Below are positions 34,824 through 44,007 of a stretch of 64,000 bases of DNA, in pieces. The stretch comes from Chitinophagaceae bacterium (GTDB taxonomy: Bacteria; Bacteroidota; Bacteroidia; Chitinophagales; Chitinophagaceae). Made by a program: the position numbers and the translations under genes. Numbering within the stretch: position 1 is the stretch's first letter; every line of letters starts with the position of its first letter. The stretch is from contig SAIW01000008.1 in NCBI GenBank assembly GCA_004028795.1, positions 62,001-126,000 of the forward strand. Reading direction: 5' to 3'. The notes under the pieces are model-generated. The model made no database searches. It saw only the letters and a program-made list of their open reading frames with translations, and was not told the DNA's origin.

Positions 34824-36377
34824 ATGAGAAAAATTCTATTAGCTATTTTACCTTTTGCAGCAACTGTTGCAATAGCACAAAAAGAAGAGCCGAATGTTAG
34901 GTTTGGCAATCTTATTACTGCACAGGCTTTAAAAGAAAAACTAACTGTAATTGCCAGTGCAGAAATGGAAGGAAGAGAAACTGCAACACCCGGCCAAAAG
35001 AAAGCTGCTGCTTATATTGAAGAGCAGTTTAAACGTATGGGTTTAAAACCCGGCAATGGCGATAGCTATCAGCAATACTATCCTGTTTACCAGGATGAGT
35101 TGGTTGGCAAAAGTTTATCTGTAAACGGAAAACAATTTGAGTGGGATAAAGACTTCAATTTATCATTAAGTACAATTTTATCCGGAAAATATAATTATAA
35201 CAATACTGTTTTTGTTGGCTATGGTTTAGATGATGCTGCTAATAAAATGGCAGACTACGATGGTTTAGACGTTAAGGGAAAAATTGTAATTGCATTAGAC
35301 GGTTTACCCGATGGTTATAAACCCACTACTCCTGCAATACAAGGTGGGCGTGGATTTGGAGGCCCTGGTTCTGTTAATGCAAAAGCTTTAACTGCACGTA
35401 GTAAAGGTGCTGCAGGTATTTTAGTAGTAACAAAAGATTTTCCTAAAGCAATGCCAACTGCTACAAAAGGTAATATGTATTTGCAAAAAAATACCAACCC
35501 AGCTTTTGTTTCAGGAACTATTTCAGAAGAAGTTGCATCTGCTTTATTGGGAAGAACATTTAAAATGTCTTCAGCTCAATTAAAAGAAACTAATAAAGGA
35601 AATTATATTGCTGAATTAAAAATTAATGCAGAAAAAAATACTGAAGAATTACAAAGCAGTAATGTATTAGGTGTGTTGGAAGGAACTGATAAAAAAGATG
35701 AATACGTTTTCTTAACAGGCCACTACGATCACTTAGGTAAAAGAGGTGATGTTATTTGGTACGGTGCAGATGATGACGGAAGCGGTACTACATCTGTATT
35801 ACAAATGGCTGAAGCATTTACTGCGGCTGCCAAAAAAGGGCATAAGCCAAGAAGAACAATTGTGTTTATGACGGTTAGCGGAGAAGAAAAAGGTTTATGG
35901 GGTTCTCAATATTATTCTGAACATCCGATATTTCCTTTAGATAAAACTTCTGTTGATTTAAATACTGATATGGTAGGAAGAATTGATACAGAACGTAAAA
36001 CAGCTGATACCAATAATTATGTATATGTTATCGGTCATGATAAATTAAGCAGCGACTTACCTGTAATTAATGAAGGTGTAAACAACAAATACACTAAGCT
36101 TACTTTAGATTATAAGTATGATGACCCTAAAGATGTAAACAGAATTTATTTCAGAAGCGACCATTACAATTTTGCCCGTAAAGGAGTACCTATTTTATTT
36201 TTCTATGACTGAATGTTATTGGCAGATTACCATAAGCCAACTGATACTGTTGAGAAAATAAATTTTGACTTGATGGAAAAAAGAGTGAAGATGATTTTCT
36301 ACACAGCATGGGAAATGGTTAACAGAGATGCGATGTTAAAACGCGATACACCTTTAAATATGCCTGCTACAAGATAA
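34824..36377 (+). pseudogene. M28 family zinc metallopeptidase interrupted by an in-frame TGA
   Basis: The frame encodes an exported protein with a signal peptide (residues 1-18), a PA domain (about 110-250) and an M28 aminopeptidase domain. Zinc-binding and catalytic motifs are 'LTGHYDHLG', 'YGADDDGSGTTSV', 'TVSGEEKGLWGS' and 'LNTDMVGRID'. At 36210-36212 a TGA follows 'GVPILFFYD'. The same frame then continues without a gap through 'MLLADYHKPTDTVEKINFDL' to TAA at 36375-36377. That segment carries the last zinc ligand, His in ADYHKPTD. Family members have Gly at this point, so GGA to TGA is one substitution. The truncated protein should be inactive unless the stop is read through or is a sequencing error. 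Confidence 0.88.
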
Positions 36378-36400
36378 TTGTAATAGGATTATGCTGAAAA

Positions 36401-36431
36401 TACAAACGCCCCGCAAAGCGGGGCGTTTGTA
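36401..36431. terminator. Bidirectional terminator between the M28 gene and korB
   Basis: Perfect 14-bp stem TACAAACGCCCCGC/GCGGGGCGTTTGTA with an AAA loop. T-rich sequence follows on the + side (TTTATTTTATG) and TTTT on the - side. It serves two convergent genes. Confidence 0.85.
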
Positions 36432-36460
36432 TTTATTTTATGTTGATGACGAATATTTAT

Positions 36461-37498
36461 TTACGCAATCTCCCAAACTTCTTTTCCGCGTAATAACTTA
36501 TCTAAATCGCCTTTGCCTTTTGTTGATATAATTTCTTCAATCTGCATAGCCATTACGTCTTCATAACAGGCTCTTTCTGTTTGATAGAAAATACCGAATG
36601 GTCTCGGATAAAACTCTCCGCCTTTATTCGGGTCATCAAACATTCTTATCAGCATTTGTGCTTTAAAGAAATCTTTTTCATCATGTACCCATAAATCATC
36701 TGCACTAACACCGTTGCCTAATTCAACAACAACCGGTTTTAATCCGTCTAATTTAATACCCTTGTTTTTGTTAGCACCAAAAACCAATGGTTGACCTTGC
36801 TCTAAATATAAGCCTGTATCTTGTTTGGTTCCTTTCTCCGTAAAAATTTCAAAAGCACCATCATTAAATATGTTACAGTTTTGGTATATTTCTACAAAAG
36901 AGGCTCCTTTATGTTGCTGTGCCCTTATTAATACACTTTGTAAATGTTTAGGATCTCTATCCATACTCCGGGCAATAAATGTAGCATCAGCACCCATTGC
37001 CAATGCCAATGGATTGAAAGGATGATCGATACTTCCAAACGGAGTAGATTTGGTTATTTTATGTTCTTCTGATGTGGGTGAATACTGACCTTTTGTTAAA
37101 CCATAAATCTGATTATTAAACACTAACAAATTCACATCAAAATTTCTGCGAAGCAAATGAATGGTATGGTTACCACCAATGCTCATGCTGTCGCCATCAC
37201 CGCTAACAATCCAAACACTTAGTTCCGGCCTTGCTGCCTTTAAACCACTTGCAATAGCAGTTGCACGACCGTGAATGCTATGCATGCCATAGGTGTTCAT
37301 ATAATAAGGAAAACGCGATGAACATCCAATACCTGAAACAATAACTATATTTTCTTTAGGAATACCTAATGAGGGCATTACTTTTTGTACCTGTGCCAGA
37401 ATAGAATAATCTCCACAACCCGGGCACCAACGAACTTCCTGGTCTGTCGCAAAATCTTTTGCTGTTAAAACGGGGGCAGCAACTGTTTGTGTACTCAT
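36461..37498 (-). CDS. korB: 2-oxoacid:ferredoxin oxidoreductase, beta subunit
   Basis: A 345-residue thiamine diphosphate subunit. 'EVRWCPGCGDYSILAQVQKV' and 'VSGIGCSSRFPYYMNTYGMHSIHGRATAIA' carry the conserved cysteines for the [4Fe-4S] cluster. 'WIVSGDGDSMSIGGNHTIHLLRRN' is the ThDP/Mg motif, with 'NNQIYGLTKGQYSPTS' after it. With the alpha subunit it oxidises 2-oxoglutarate or a related 2-oxoacid to the acyl-CoA, reducing ferredoxin. No korA is adjacent, although alpha and beta genes are usually side by side. The closest neighbour is an AhpD-like gene 66 bp upstream. Confidence 0.93.
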   Translation of the reverse strand: MSTQTVAAPVLTAKDFATDQEVRWCPGCGDYSILAQVQKVMPSLGIPKENIVIVSGIGCSSRFPYYMNTYGMHSIHGRATAIASGLKAARPELSVWIVSGDGDSMSIGGNHTIHLLRRNFDVNLLVFNNQIYGLTKGQYSPTSEEHKITKSTPFGSIDHPFNPLALAMGADATFIARSMDRDPKHLQSVLIRAQQHKGASFVEIYQNCNIFNDGAFEIFTEKGTKQDTGLYLEQGQPLVFGANKNKGIKLDGLKPVVVELGNGVSADDLWVHDEKDFFKAQMLIRMFDDPNKGGEFYPRPFGIFYQTERACYEDVMAMQIEEIISTKGKGDLDKLLRGKEVWEIA

Positions 37499-37564
37499 AA
37501 ATTATCTACTGTAGTTTAAAACATAAATGTAATTGAAAATAATATTCAACATTCAATAAAATAT

Positions 37565-37909
37565 TTAACTGTTACTCAACTCCTCCCAGTATTCTGCTGC
37601 TCTTCTGGTATGTGGAATAACAATAGTACCCCCAACAATATTGGCTACTGCAAAAATTTCGTAAACCTCATCGGTTGTAACACCCAATTCATGCACTTTG
37701 CCTAAATGATATTTAATACAATCATCGCAACGCAAAACCATACTGGCAACCAATCCTAGCATTTCTTTGGTCTTCTTATCCAAAGCTCCATCTTCATAAG
37801 TATTCGTATCTAAATTCCATAAACGTTTCATCACCAAATTATTCTTGCTTAAAATAACTTCGTTCATTTTGGTGCGGTAATCATTAAACTCCTGTATTAA
37901 CTGGCTCAT
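37565..37909 (-). CDS. Carboxymuconolactone decarboxylase/AhpD-like protein
   Basis: A 114-residue, all-helical protein. The family pattern is 'KEMLGLVASMVLRCDDCIKYHLGKVHELGVTTDEVYEIFAVANIVGG'. It includes the redox CxxC plus His motif (RCDDCIKYH) of AhpD-type peroxidase reductants. A thiol-based antioxidant role is more likely than ring-cleavage metabolism. It lies immediately upstream of korB in the same direction, which may link it to protection of the oxygen-sensitive oxidoreductase (inference). Confidence 0.9.
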   Translation of the reverse strand: MSQLIQEFNDYRTKMNEVILSKNNLVMKRLWNLDTNTYEDGALDKKTKEMLGLVASMVLRCDDCIKYHLGKVHELGVTTDEVYEIFAVANIVGGTIVIPHTRRAAEYWEELSNS

Positions 37910-37931
37910 AATTTTAATTTTAAAAGTGCTT

Positions 37932-37939
37932 CAAAAGTA
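37932..37939 (-). promoter_or_regulatory. -7 element TACTTTTG of the AhpD-like/korB unit
   Basis: An exact TAnnTTTG match on the minus strand, 22 bp upstream of the AhpD-like start. No convincing TTG -33 box. Confidence 0.4.
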
Positions 37940-38089
37940 TAGTGTAATAAATTGAAAAATTCTGTGTATTAAGTATTTTCTGTAACATAGTTTTATTGAA
38001 AACGGTTGCGTATCGAAATAAGTAATACTTCTTTTCTTAATAATTCATTCAAAAGGTTATTGCTAACTTGCAACCTTCAAATAAAAAAC

Positions 38090-39502
38090 ATGAGCAGCAA
38101 ATTTGATTTCGGAATGATTGGCTTGGGAGTTATGGGCCGTAACTTATTACTTAACATGGCAGACCATCAATTCTCTGTTATTGGTTTTGATAAAGATGAA
38201 AACAAAGCCGCTTCTTTAGAACAGGAATCTGGCAATAATCAAAATGTAAAAGGCGTAGTAACGTTAAATGAAATGGTGCAGCAATTAAAAACACCACGCA
38301 GAATAATGATGCTCGTTCCCGCCGGTAAGCCTGTTGATGATGTTATTGAAAGTTTATTGCCTTTAATTAATGAAGGCGATGTAATTATAGATGGCGGTAA
38401 TTCTTTTTTTGAAGATACTTTACGCCGTATTAAATACTTAGAAGAAAAGAAAATTCATTTTGTTGGAATGGGTGTTAGCGGTGGTGAAAAAGGTGCAAGA
38501 TTTGGCCCCAGCATAATGCCCGGTGGTGATGTTGAAGCCTGGAAACATTTACAACCCATTTTAGAAGCGGTATCTGCCAAAGTTAATAATGAGCCTTGCG
38601 TCGCTTACATGGGTAAAGGTGCAGCAGGGCATTTTGTAAAAATGGTACATAATGGAATTGAATACGCCATTATGCAATTAATAAGCGAAGTGTACGGTTT
38701 ATTAAAAAACGGATTGCAATTAGCAAATGAAGAATTACATACCATTTTTAAAACATGGAATGAAGGTGAATTGCAAAGCTTTTTGATTGAGATAACTGCC
38801 GATATTTTTAAACAGAAAGATGATATTACAGGCAATGATTTGGTAGATATGATTTTAGATAAAGCAGGTTCAAAAGGTACCGGTAAATGGACTTCACAGG
38901 AAGCAATGAATTTAGGTATCAGCATACCAACCATTGACATTGCTGTGAGCTTAAGAAGTATTTCTGCTTATAAAGAAGAGCGTGTTGCTGCATCTGAATT
39001 ATATGATGGTTCAACCACTAATATTACAACAGATAAACAAACATTTATCAATCAATGCGGTGATGCATTGTTCGTTGCAACATTGTTGTGTTACGCTCAG
39101 GGCTTATCAATGTTATACAAAGCATCTGAAGAATACAAAACAGAAATTCCCTTAAGCAATGTTGTAAAAATCTGGAGAGGTGGCTGCATTATCCGTTCAA
39201 CATTATTAGAAAAATTCTACGAAGCATATCAAAGCAATAACAATTTACCTAACATTTTGTTAGATAAAAATATTGCTGCACTAATTCAATCTAAAGCAAC
39301 CAGTTTACGAAAAGTAATTATTGCGGCAGTTGAAAATAATATTGCTGTTACAGGTATTATGAGCACATTAGGTTATTTAGATGCTTACTCAACAGCCAAT
39401 ATGCCAACCAATTTAATTCAGGCACAACGCGATTATTTTGGAGCACATACTTATCAACGCACAGACAAAGAAGGTTCGTTCCATACAAAATGGAATGACT
39501 AA
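38090..39502 (+). CDS. gnd: 6-phosphogluconate dehydrogenase, decarboxylating
   Basis: 470 residues from ATG at 38090 ([19 protein letters not shown]). The ATG-less frame before it is not coding. Motifs: the Rossmann GLGVMGRNL, '[17 protein letters not shown]', '[23 protein letters not shown]', '[20 protein letters not shown]' (catalytic Lys and substrate Asn) and '[17 protein letters not shown]'. It oxidises 6-phosphogluconate to ribulose-5-P, CO2 and NADPH. It is followed 20 bp later by zwf, forming the oxidative pentose phosphate operon. No 6-phosphogluconolactonase gene is present here. Confidence 0.97.
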   Translation: MSSKFDFGMIGLGVMGRNLLLNMADHQFSVIGFDKDENKAASLEQESGNNQNVKGVVTLNEMVQQLKTPRRIMMLVPAGKPVDDVIESLLPLINEGDVIIDGGNSFFEDTLRRIKYLEEKKIHFVGMGVSGGEKGARFGPSIMPGGDVEAWKHLQPILEAVSAKVNNEPCVAYMGKGAAGHFVKMVHNGIEYAIMQLISEVYGLLKNGLQLANEELHTIFKTWNEGELQSFLIEITADIFKQKDDITGNDLVDMILDKAGSKGTGKWTSQEAMNLGISIPTIDIAVSLRSISAYKEERVAASELYDGSTTNITTDKQTFINQCGDALFVATLLCYAQGLSMLYKASEEYKTEIPLSNVVKIWRGGCIIRSTLLEKFYEAYQSNNNLPNILLDKNIAALIQSKATSLRKVIIAAVENNIAVTGIMSTLGYLDAYSTANMPTNLIQAQRDYFGAHTYQRTDKEGSFHTKWND

Positions 39503-39522
39503 TTTTTTTAATAACTTATTTT

Positions 39523-41022
39523 ATGGAAGTACAGAATAATATCACCCCAACCATAGTTTTTATTTTTGGCGGAAGCGGAGATTTAAACAACAGAAAACTA
39601 ACACCTGCTCTTTACAATTTATTCATAGATAAATACTTGCCTGAGCAATTTGCTGTTGTTGGTTTAGGAAGAACAAAGTTTAGTGATGAAGAATTCAGAG
39701 AAAAACTACATGAAGGCATTAAGCAATTCAGCAGAAGGCAAGATGGCGGTAATGGAGAGTGGAAGCACTTCAGCGAGAAATTATTTTACATTTCAATGGA
39801 TGGAGAAAATGCAGAGTCATATAAAAAATTAGCTGCATTTGTAGATGCTAAAAAAACCGAATGGAATACAAGGGTTAATGTGTTATTCTATTTAGCAGTT
39901 GCTCCGCAATTGGTACCTGGTATCGCAACTAACCTCGGCAAGCTTGATTTGTGCAGCAATTCAACTTATACAAGAATTGTTATTGAAAAGCCATTCGGCC
40001 ACGATTTAAAAAGTGCACACGAATTAAATATGTTGCTGAAGAATACTTTTAAAGAAGAACAGATTTATCGTATAGACCATTACTTGGGCAAAGGCACAGT
40101 ACAAAACATTTTAGCATTACGCTTTGCCAATGCTATGTTTGAACCGATTTGGAACAGAAACTATATAGACCATGTACAAATAACCAATGCCGAAACTGTT
40201 GGTGTTGAAGAACGTGGCGGTTATTACGAAAAAAGCGGAGCATTAAGAGATATGGTTCAAAATCACATATTGCAATTAATTTGTATGATTGCAATGGAAG
40301 CTCCGGTAAGTTTTGATGCCAATGAAATTCGTAATAAAAAAGTAGATGTATTAAATGCTATAAGAAAATATTCAAAAGAAGATGTTCATTCTCATGCAGT
40401 ACGCGGGCAATATGCAGCAGGCTGGATGAAAGGAGAACAAACAAAAGCCTACAGAGAAGAAGACAATGTAAATCCTCAATCAAACATTGAAACATTTGCA
40501 GCAGTTAAGTTTTTTGTAGATAACTGGCGTTGGCAAGGTGTACCATTTTATGTAAGAACAGGAAAGCATTTGCACGATAAAACAACACATATTACTATTC
40601 AATTCAAATTAGCACCCGATTATGCATTTCCGCCGGAAGCATCAGAAACATGGAGGCATAACCGTTTAACCATAAGCATTCAGCCAGATATGGATATCCG
40701 TATCCGCTTTCAGGCAAAAAAACCCGGGCAAGGCATTTTCTTAAACCCGGTAAACATGGTGTTCAGTTATAAAGACGCATACGGCAACAGCCACGAACCC
40801 GAAGCGTATGAAACTTTATTGTTAGATGCCATGCAGGGTAATGCCACTTTGTTTATGAGAGATGACCAGGTAGAAGCTGCATGGAAAATTATTATGCCGA
40901 TAATTGAAGCATGGGATGCAAGACCACCGGTTGATTTTCCTAATTATGCACCCGATAGCTGGGGCCCCGAAGATGCAGAAGCATTAATTGCAAGAGATGG
41001 TTTTAACTGGATTAATTTATAA
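39523..41022 (+). CDS. zwf: Glucose-6-phosphate 1-dehydrogenase
   Basis: A 499-residue enzyme. '[22 protein letters not shown]' is the nucleotide-binding segment, '[23 protein letters not shown]' the substrate motif with the catalytic His of RIDHYLGK, and '[12 protein letters not shown]' follows. It is full length. It catalyses the first step of the oxidative pentose phosphate pathway, making NADPH. It is transcribed with gnd and followed by a strong terminator, so a pgl gene must lie elsewhere. Confidence 0.97.
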   Translation: MEVQNNITPTIVFIFGGSGDLNNRKLTPALYNLFIDKYLPEQFAVVGLGRTKFSDEEFREKLHEGIKQFSRRQDGGNGEWKHFSEKLFYISMDGENAESYKKLAAFVDAKKTEWNTRVNVLFYLAVAPQLVPGIATNLGKLDLCSNSTYTRIVIEKPFGHDLKSAHELNMLLKNTFKEEQIYRIDHYLGKGTVQNILALRFANAMFEPIWNRNYIDHVQITNAETVGVEERGGYYEKSGALRDMVQNHILQLICMIAMEAPVSFDANEIRNKKVDVLNAIRKYSKEDVHSHAVRGQYAAGWMKGEQTKAYREEDNVNPQSNIETFAAVKFFVDNWRWQGVPFYVRTGKHLHDKTTHITIQFKLAPDYAFPPEASETWRHNRLTISIQPDMDIRIRFQAKKPGQGIFLNPVNMVFSYKDAYGNSHEPEAYETLLLDAMQGNATLFMRDDQVEAAWKIIMPIIEAWDARPPVDFPNYAPDSWGPEDAEALIARDGFNWINL

Positions 41023-41029
41023 TGTATAA

Positions 41030-41069
41030 ACAACCACCGTCAACGGTTACAAACCTTGACGGTGGTTGT
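41030..41069 (+). terminator. Terminator of the gnd-zwf operon
   Basis: Perfect 14-bp stem ACAACCACCGTCAA/TTGACGGTGGTTGT (41030-41043 and 41056-41069), starting 8 bp after the zwf stop, followed by ATAAATTCTTTTTG. Confidence 0.8.
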
Positions 41070-41114
41070 ATAAATTCTTTTTGTTATCAGCTTGGGAATA
41101 TAATGTCATCGTAT

Positions 41115-41142
41115 GTTGGCGTCGCATCCCGAAGTTTCGGGA
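41115..41142 (+). repeat. Dispersed intergenic repeat, copy 5, with an attached palindrome
   Basis: GTTGGCGTCGCA is followed directly by the hairpin TCCCGAA-GT-TTCGGGA (41127-41142) in place of the usual ACTTGTAC tail. Flanks (ATCAGCTTGGG upstream and TTTTTTATGCAACAAATAA downstream) still match other copies. Between zwf and the PorG-like gene. Confidence 0.6.
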
Positions 41143-41282
41143 TACATGCTGTTTTTTATGCAACAAATAACAATAATATCATTTCTAAGATTCCTGCCTT
41201 AGAAATCTCATTAAAACTTTAACGCAGTAATTTAGTTTAATAAGCGGCTATCTTTTATATTTACAATGTTATAATTGAACTG

Positions 41283-42131
41283 ATGAGGAAATTATTTTTA
41301 ATAGCAACATTAATACTCACTTCTTTCATTTCAAAAGCACAGATGTACGATGCTTATGAGCATTCGGGTGAGTTTGGTTTAAGTATTGGTGCAGCACATT
41401 ATTTCGGCGATTTAAATACAACGGCCGCTATAAACAGACCCAAACTTGCTGCAGGTGTTTTTTATAACAAACAGTTTAATAATTACATATCTCTTCGCAT
41501 TAACGGTAATTATTGTATGTTAGGTTATTCTGATGCTTATAGTAAGAACCCGGTACAAAAATTACGCAACCTTAGTTTTAATACCAATGTTTGGGAAATA
41601 AGTGCCAGCGGCGTTTTTAATTTCTTCAGATTTATTCCCGGCTTTCCTGAATACAGCTTTACACCTTATGTAGGTTTAGGTATTGGTGCATTTACGTTCG
41701 ATCCTTATGCCTACTTAAATGGCGAAAAGGTGTATTTAAGACCATTAGGAACAGAAGGGCAGGGAAGTTCCTTATATCCTAATTTAAAGCCTTACAGCAG
41801 TGTGGCGATGTGTATACCTTTAACTGTTGGCATCAAAAAGGCATTGAATGAACGCATGAATATTTTTGCTGAAGTGTCTTACAGATTTACCAGTACAGAT
41901 TATTTAGATGATGTAAGCGGTTTGTATGCACCGGATGCATTTTCTCCCGTTGATGGAAACGGTAACCCTTCTACATGGTATTTATTACAGGATAGAAGTT
42001 ATGAAACAACCAGCACGCCCATTGGTGTAAAAGGAAGACAGCGTGGCACCAGTTCGCAGAAAGACTCCTATGCAAGCTTTCAGGTAGGTATTTCTTTTAA
42101 CTTGCAATCTTATCGTTGCCCTACACATTAG
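41283..42131 (+). CDS. Outer membrane beta-barrel, DUF6089/PorG-like
   Basis: A 282-residue protein with a signal peptide (ending SFISKAQ). A small barrel with a typical start: 'HSGEFGLSIGAAHYFGDLN', then 'LAAGVFYNKQFNNYISLRINGNYCMLGYSDAYSKN', 'YSFTPYVGLGIGAFTFDPYAY' and 'MNIFAEVSYRFTSTDYLDDVSGLY'. This pattern is that of DUF6089 proteins. I believe PorG of the type IX secretion system belongs to this group, which would fit the T9SS cargo elsewhere in the window, but PorG function is inference. Confidence 0.8.
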   Translation: MRKLFLIATLILTSFISKAQMYDAYEHSGEFGLSIGAAHYFGDLNTTAAINRPKLAAGVFYNKQFNNYISLRINGNYCMLGYSDAYSKNPVQKLRNLSFNTNVWEISASGVFNFFRFIPGFPEYSFTPYVGLGIGAFTFDPYAYLNGEKVYLRPLGTEGQGSSLYPNLKPYSSVAMCIPLTVGIKKALNERMNIFAEVSYRFTSTDYLDDVSGLYAPDAFSPVDGNGNPSTWYLLQDRSYETTSTPIGVKGRQRGTSSQKDSYASFQVGISFNLQSYRCPTH

Positions 42132-42132
42132 T

Positions 42133-42951
42133 TTATTTCTTCGGAAATATTCTTTGGAGTTCAAAAGTTAAACCAATAGAAGAATTCCATTCTCTTGATG
42201 CACCTATTTTTTCTTGATTTGAGCATGACGTAGTGCTTATATCTATTAGAATTCCGGGTAATTTTTTAAACCCAAATTGAAGGTTAAAGGTTGGTTCATA
42301 AAAACATAAAGTAGTATTCGAAATATTATCTAAATGCAAACTGCTTAATTCCGATGTAGAATAATTAGTTGTTGTATTCCCATAATTTAACCATGAAAAT
42401 CGCCCCATAAACGATAATTTAAAATTGGGTGTTGTTATAAAATTAAAACCTCCCAGCCAAGAAATTTTCGATACATTATTATTAAAATACCTTTTGTAAG
42501 TAACTCCATTTTTTAAACCATAATCATCAATTGCAAACTTTCCAAAACCTAAAAGTAAAATTGTACTATAAGTAATTGTTTTCTTTTTATTTAGTGAAAC
42601 ATAATAACCACCTCCAAAATCAGTAATATGCCGTAAATAGTTTACAGTTGAAGTATCAAAAATATTATTTTCATTATTAAAACATTCTCTTTCACTTCGT
42701 TTATATAAATTGGCTTCAACAAAAAAATGATTACTTAAAGCATAAGCAGATTGAATATCTAATCCATTATTTAATTGATTGGAAGCATTTACTCCTGTAT
42801 AGTTATCTCCGCCGGAATAATAAACAGTCACTTTACCATCTCCTTTTTTTTGGAAATAAGTAATGTTAGGTGGTGCAGGCGAATAGATATATCTCGGAGT
42901 GTTACATGAAATAAATGAGATTATTGTAATTAGCAGTAAGTTGGTTTTCAT
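42133..42951 (-). CDS. Lipoprotein with barrel-like C-terminus, unknown function
   Basis: 272 residues from ATG at 42949-42951 (MKTNLLLITIISFISCNTP), giving a lipobox FISC. A longer in-frame start would overlap the Sua5-like gene and destroy the signal. The mature protein shows alternating aromatic strands ('KVTVYYSGGDNYTGVNASN', 'SAYALSNHFFVEANLYKRS', 'FGGGYYVSLNKKKTITYSTILLLGFG', 'FTPNFKLSFMGRFSWLNYG'-like segments). It resembles small outer-membrane barrel lipoproteins. I recognise no family. Confidence 0.7.
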   Translation of the reverse strand: MKTNLLLITIISFISCNTPRYIYSPAPPNITYFQKKGDGKVTVYYSGGDNYTGVNASNQLNNGLDIQSAYALSNHFFVEANLYKRSERECFNNENNIFDTSTVNYLRHITDFGGGYYVSLNKKKTITYSTILLLGFGKFAIDDYGLKNGVTYKRYFNNNVSKISWLGGFNFITTPNFKLSFMGRFSWLNYGNTTTNYSTSELSSLHLDNISNTTLCFYEPTFNLQFGFKKLPGILIDISTTSCSNQEKIGASREWNSSIGLTFELQRIFPKK

Positions 42952-43018
42952 AAAACTTATGATTATTCTGAAAACAAATCTGTTGCATGAAAAGTGAATG
43001 TTTACAATTCTTTTGCAT

Positions 43019-43627
43019 TTATTCATTCCACTCACCTGCTCCCTGTCTGATAACTTCATAAGGCTCATTGATACAATCAATCACAGTTGAGGGAACCATT
43101 CCTCCAATACCTCCATCAATAACAATATCAACGGTATTTTTAAAATTTTCATATATCAATTCCGGGTCTGTATATTCTTCAACCATTTCTCCGGGTAATG
43201 ATGCTGATAAAAGCGGATGCTCTAATTCACTTACAATAGTTCTGGCAATATTATTATCAGGTATTCTTAAACCGATAGTATTTTTTTTACTCTGTAAAAT
43301 TTTAGGTACTTCTTTACTTGCTGGGAGTATAAAAGTATAAGGACCGGGTAAATAATTTTTTAATAAACGATATAACGGCGTTGAAATACTTTTAGTGTAA
43401 TTACTCAGATTACTTAAATCGTGACAAACAAAACTTAACTGTGCTTTTGCAGGCTCAATATTTTTTATACGTGCTATTTTTTCTATGGCTTTATGCTGAA
43501 ATATATCGCAGCCCAAACCGTAAATGGTATCGGTTGGATAAATTATAATACCACCATCTAATAAACATTCAACAACTGTTTTTATGTGGCGTGCATTAGG
43601 ATTATCCGGATGAATATGTAACAGCAT
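43019..43627 (-). CDS. Sua5/YciO/YrdC-family threonylcarbamoyl-AMP synthase
   Basis: A 202-residue protein. Signature: 'GGIIIYPTDTIYGLGCDIF', 'KIARIKNIEPAKAQLSFVCHDLSNLS', 'PGPYTFILPASKEVPKIL' and 'NTIGLRIPDNNIA'. The canonical KxR nucleotide-binding residues before 'LS' are partly altered (RIKN...), as in YciO-type members. Either tRNA t6A37 synthesis (TsaC) or the paralogous YciO role is possible, and the Bacteroidota context does not decide it. Confidence 0.85.
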   Translation of the reverse strand: MLLHIHPDNPNARHIKTVVECLLDGGIIIYPTDTIYGLGCDIFQHKAIEKIARIKNIEPAKAQLSFVCHDLSNLSNYTKSISTPLYRLLKNYLPGPYTFILPASKEVPKILQSKKNTIGLRIPDNNIARTIVSELEHPLLSASLPGEMVEEYTDPELIYENFKNTVDIVIDGGIGGMVPSTVIDCINEPYEVIRQGAGEWNE

Positions 43628-43690
43628 AATGAAAGTTATGTATAATACTCAATGTAAAAAAGATGCTATACTAACCGAAAGTACAAGATT

Positions 43691-43716
43691 GTCCTTCGGC
43701 TACGCTCAGGATAAAC
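43691..43716. repeat. Intergenic 'CCTTCGGCTACGCTCAGG' repeat
   Basis: CCTTCGGCTACGCTCAGG within GTCC...ATAAAC. From memory, very similar words (CTTCGACTACGCTCAG) are abundant intergenic repeats in Bacteroidota. Only one copy is visible here. Between the Sua5-like gene and thx. Confidence 0.45.
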
Positions 43717-43811
43717 TGCAACATTAGCTTAATTGGAATGATGCAACTTGTAACCAACAAAAAAGCCTTGCCAATAAATAGCAAAGCTTAATAAGTTATA
43801 CTGCAATAATA

Positions 43812-43919
43812 TTATGCTGTTTTTTTAGCTGCAGCTTTCTTTGTTGAGTGTGGTCTGCTTTTACCGAAAGAGCCTTTAAAACGCTTTCCTTTTGCAGTTT
43901 TTTTATCGCCTCTGCCCAT
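43812..43919 (-). CDS. Small ribosomal protein bTHX
   Basis: A 35-residue, highly basic protein: MGRGDKKTAKGKRFKGSF, GKSRPHSTKK, AAAKKTA. It matches the Thx family pattern M-G-(K/R)-G-D-(K/R)-(K/R)-T-x-(K/R)-G-K...S/YGxxRP. Thx binds at the top of the 30S head and stabilises rRNA. The gene is far too short for most ORF thresholds. It lies just upstream of a terminator shared with the HU gene. Confidence 0.9.
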   Translation of the reverse strand: MGRGDKKTAKGKRFKGSFGKSRPHSTKKAAAKKTA

Positions 43920-43960
43920 TGTTTACTTTTTTAATTTAATAATTTAATGCGGCGAAAATA

Positions 43961-43987
43961 AAAAATCCTGCCATATAGCAGGATTTT
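43961..43987 (-). terminator. Terminator of the HU gene
   Basis: Stem AAAATCCTGC/GCAGGATTTT (43962-43971 and 43978-43987) with a 6-nt loop. On the minus strand it is followed by TTTATTTTCG. Confidence 0.8.
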
Positions 43988-44007
43988 AATTTTTTGCCAG
44001 GTACGAA

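Noticed and set aside
34824-36212. Genetic code change with TGA as Gly (code 25) to explain the M28 TGA
   Set aside because: Other genes in the window end in TGA at sensible family lengths, and all other visible glycines use GGN, so one mutated codon is far simpler.
41022-41222. 66-codon frame after zwf
   Set aside because: It consists of the terminator stem and the dispersed repeat, with no coding character.
42952-43080. 43-residue N-terminal extension of the lipoprotein at 42133
   Set aside because: It would overlap the Sua5-like gene by 62 bp and bury the lipoprotein signal. The ATG at 42951 gives a perfect lipobox.
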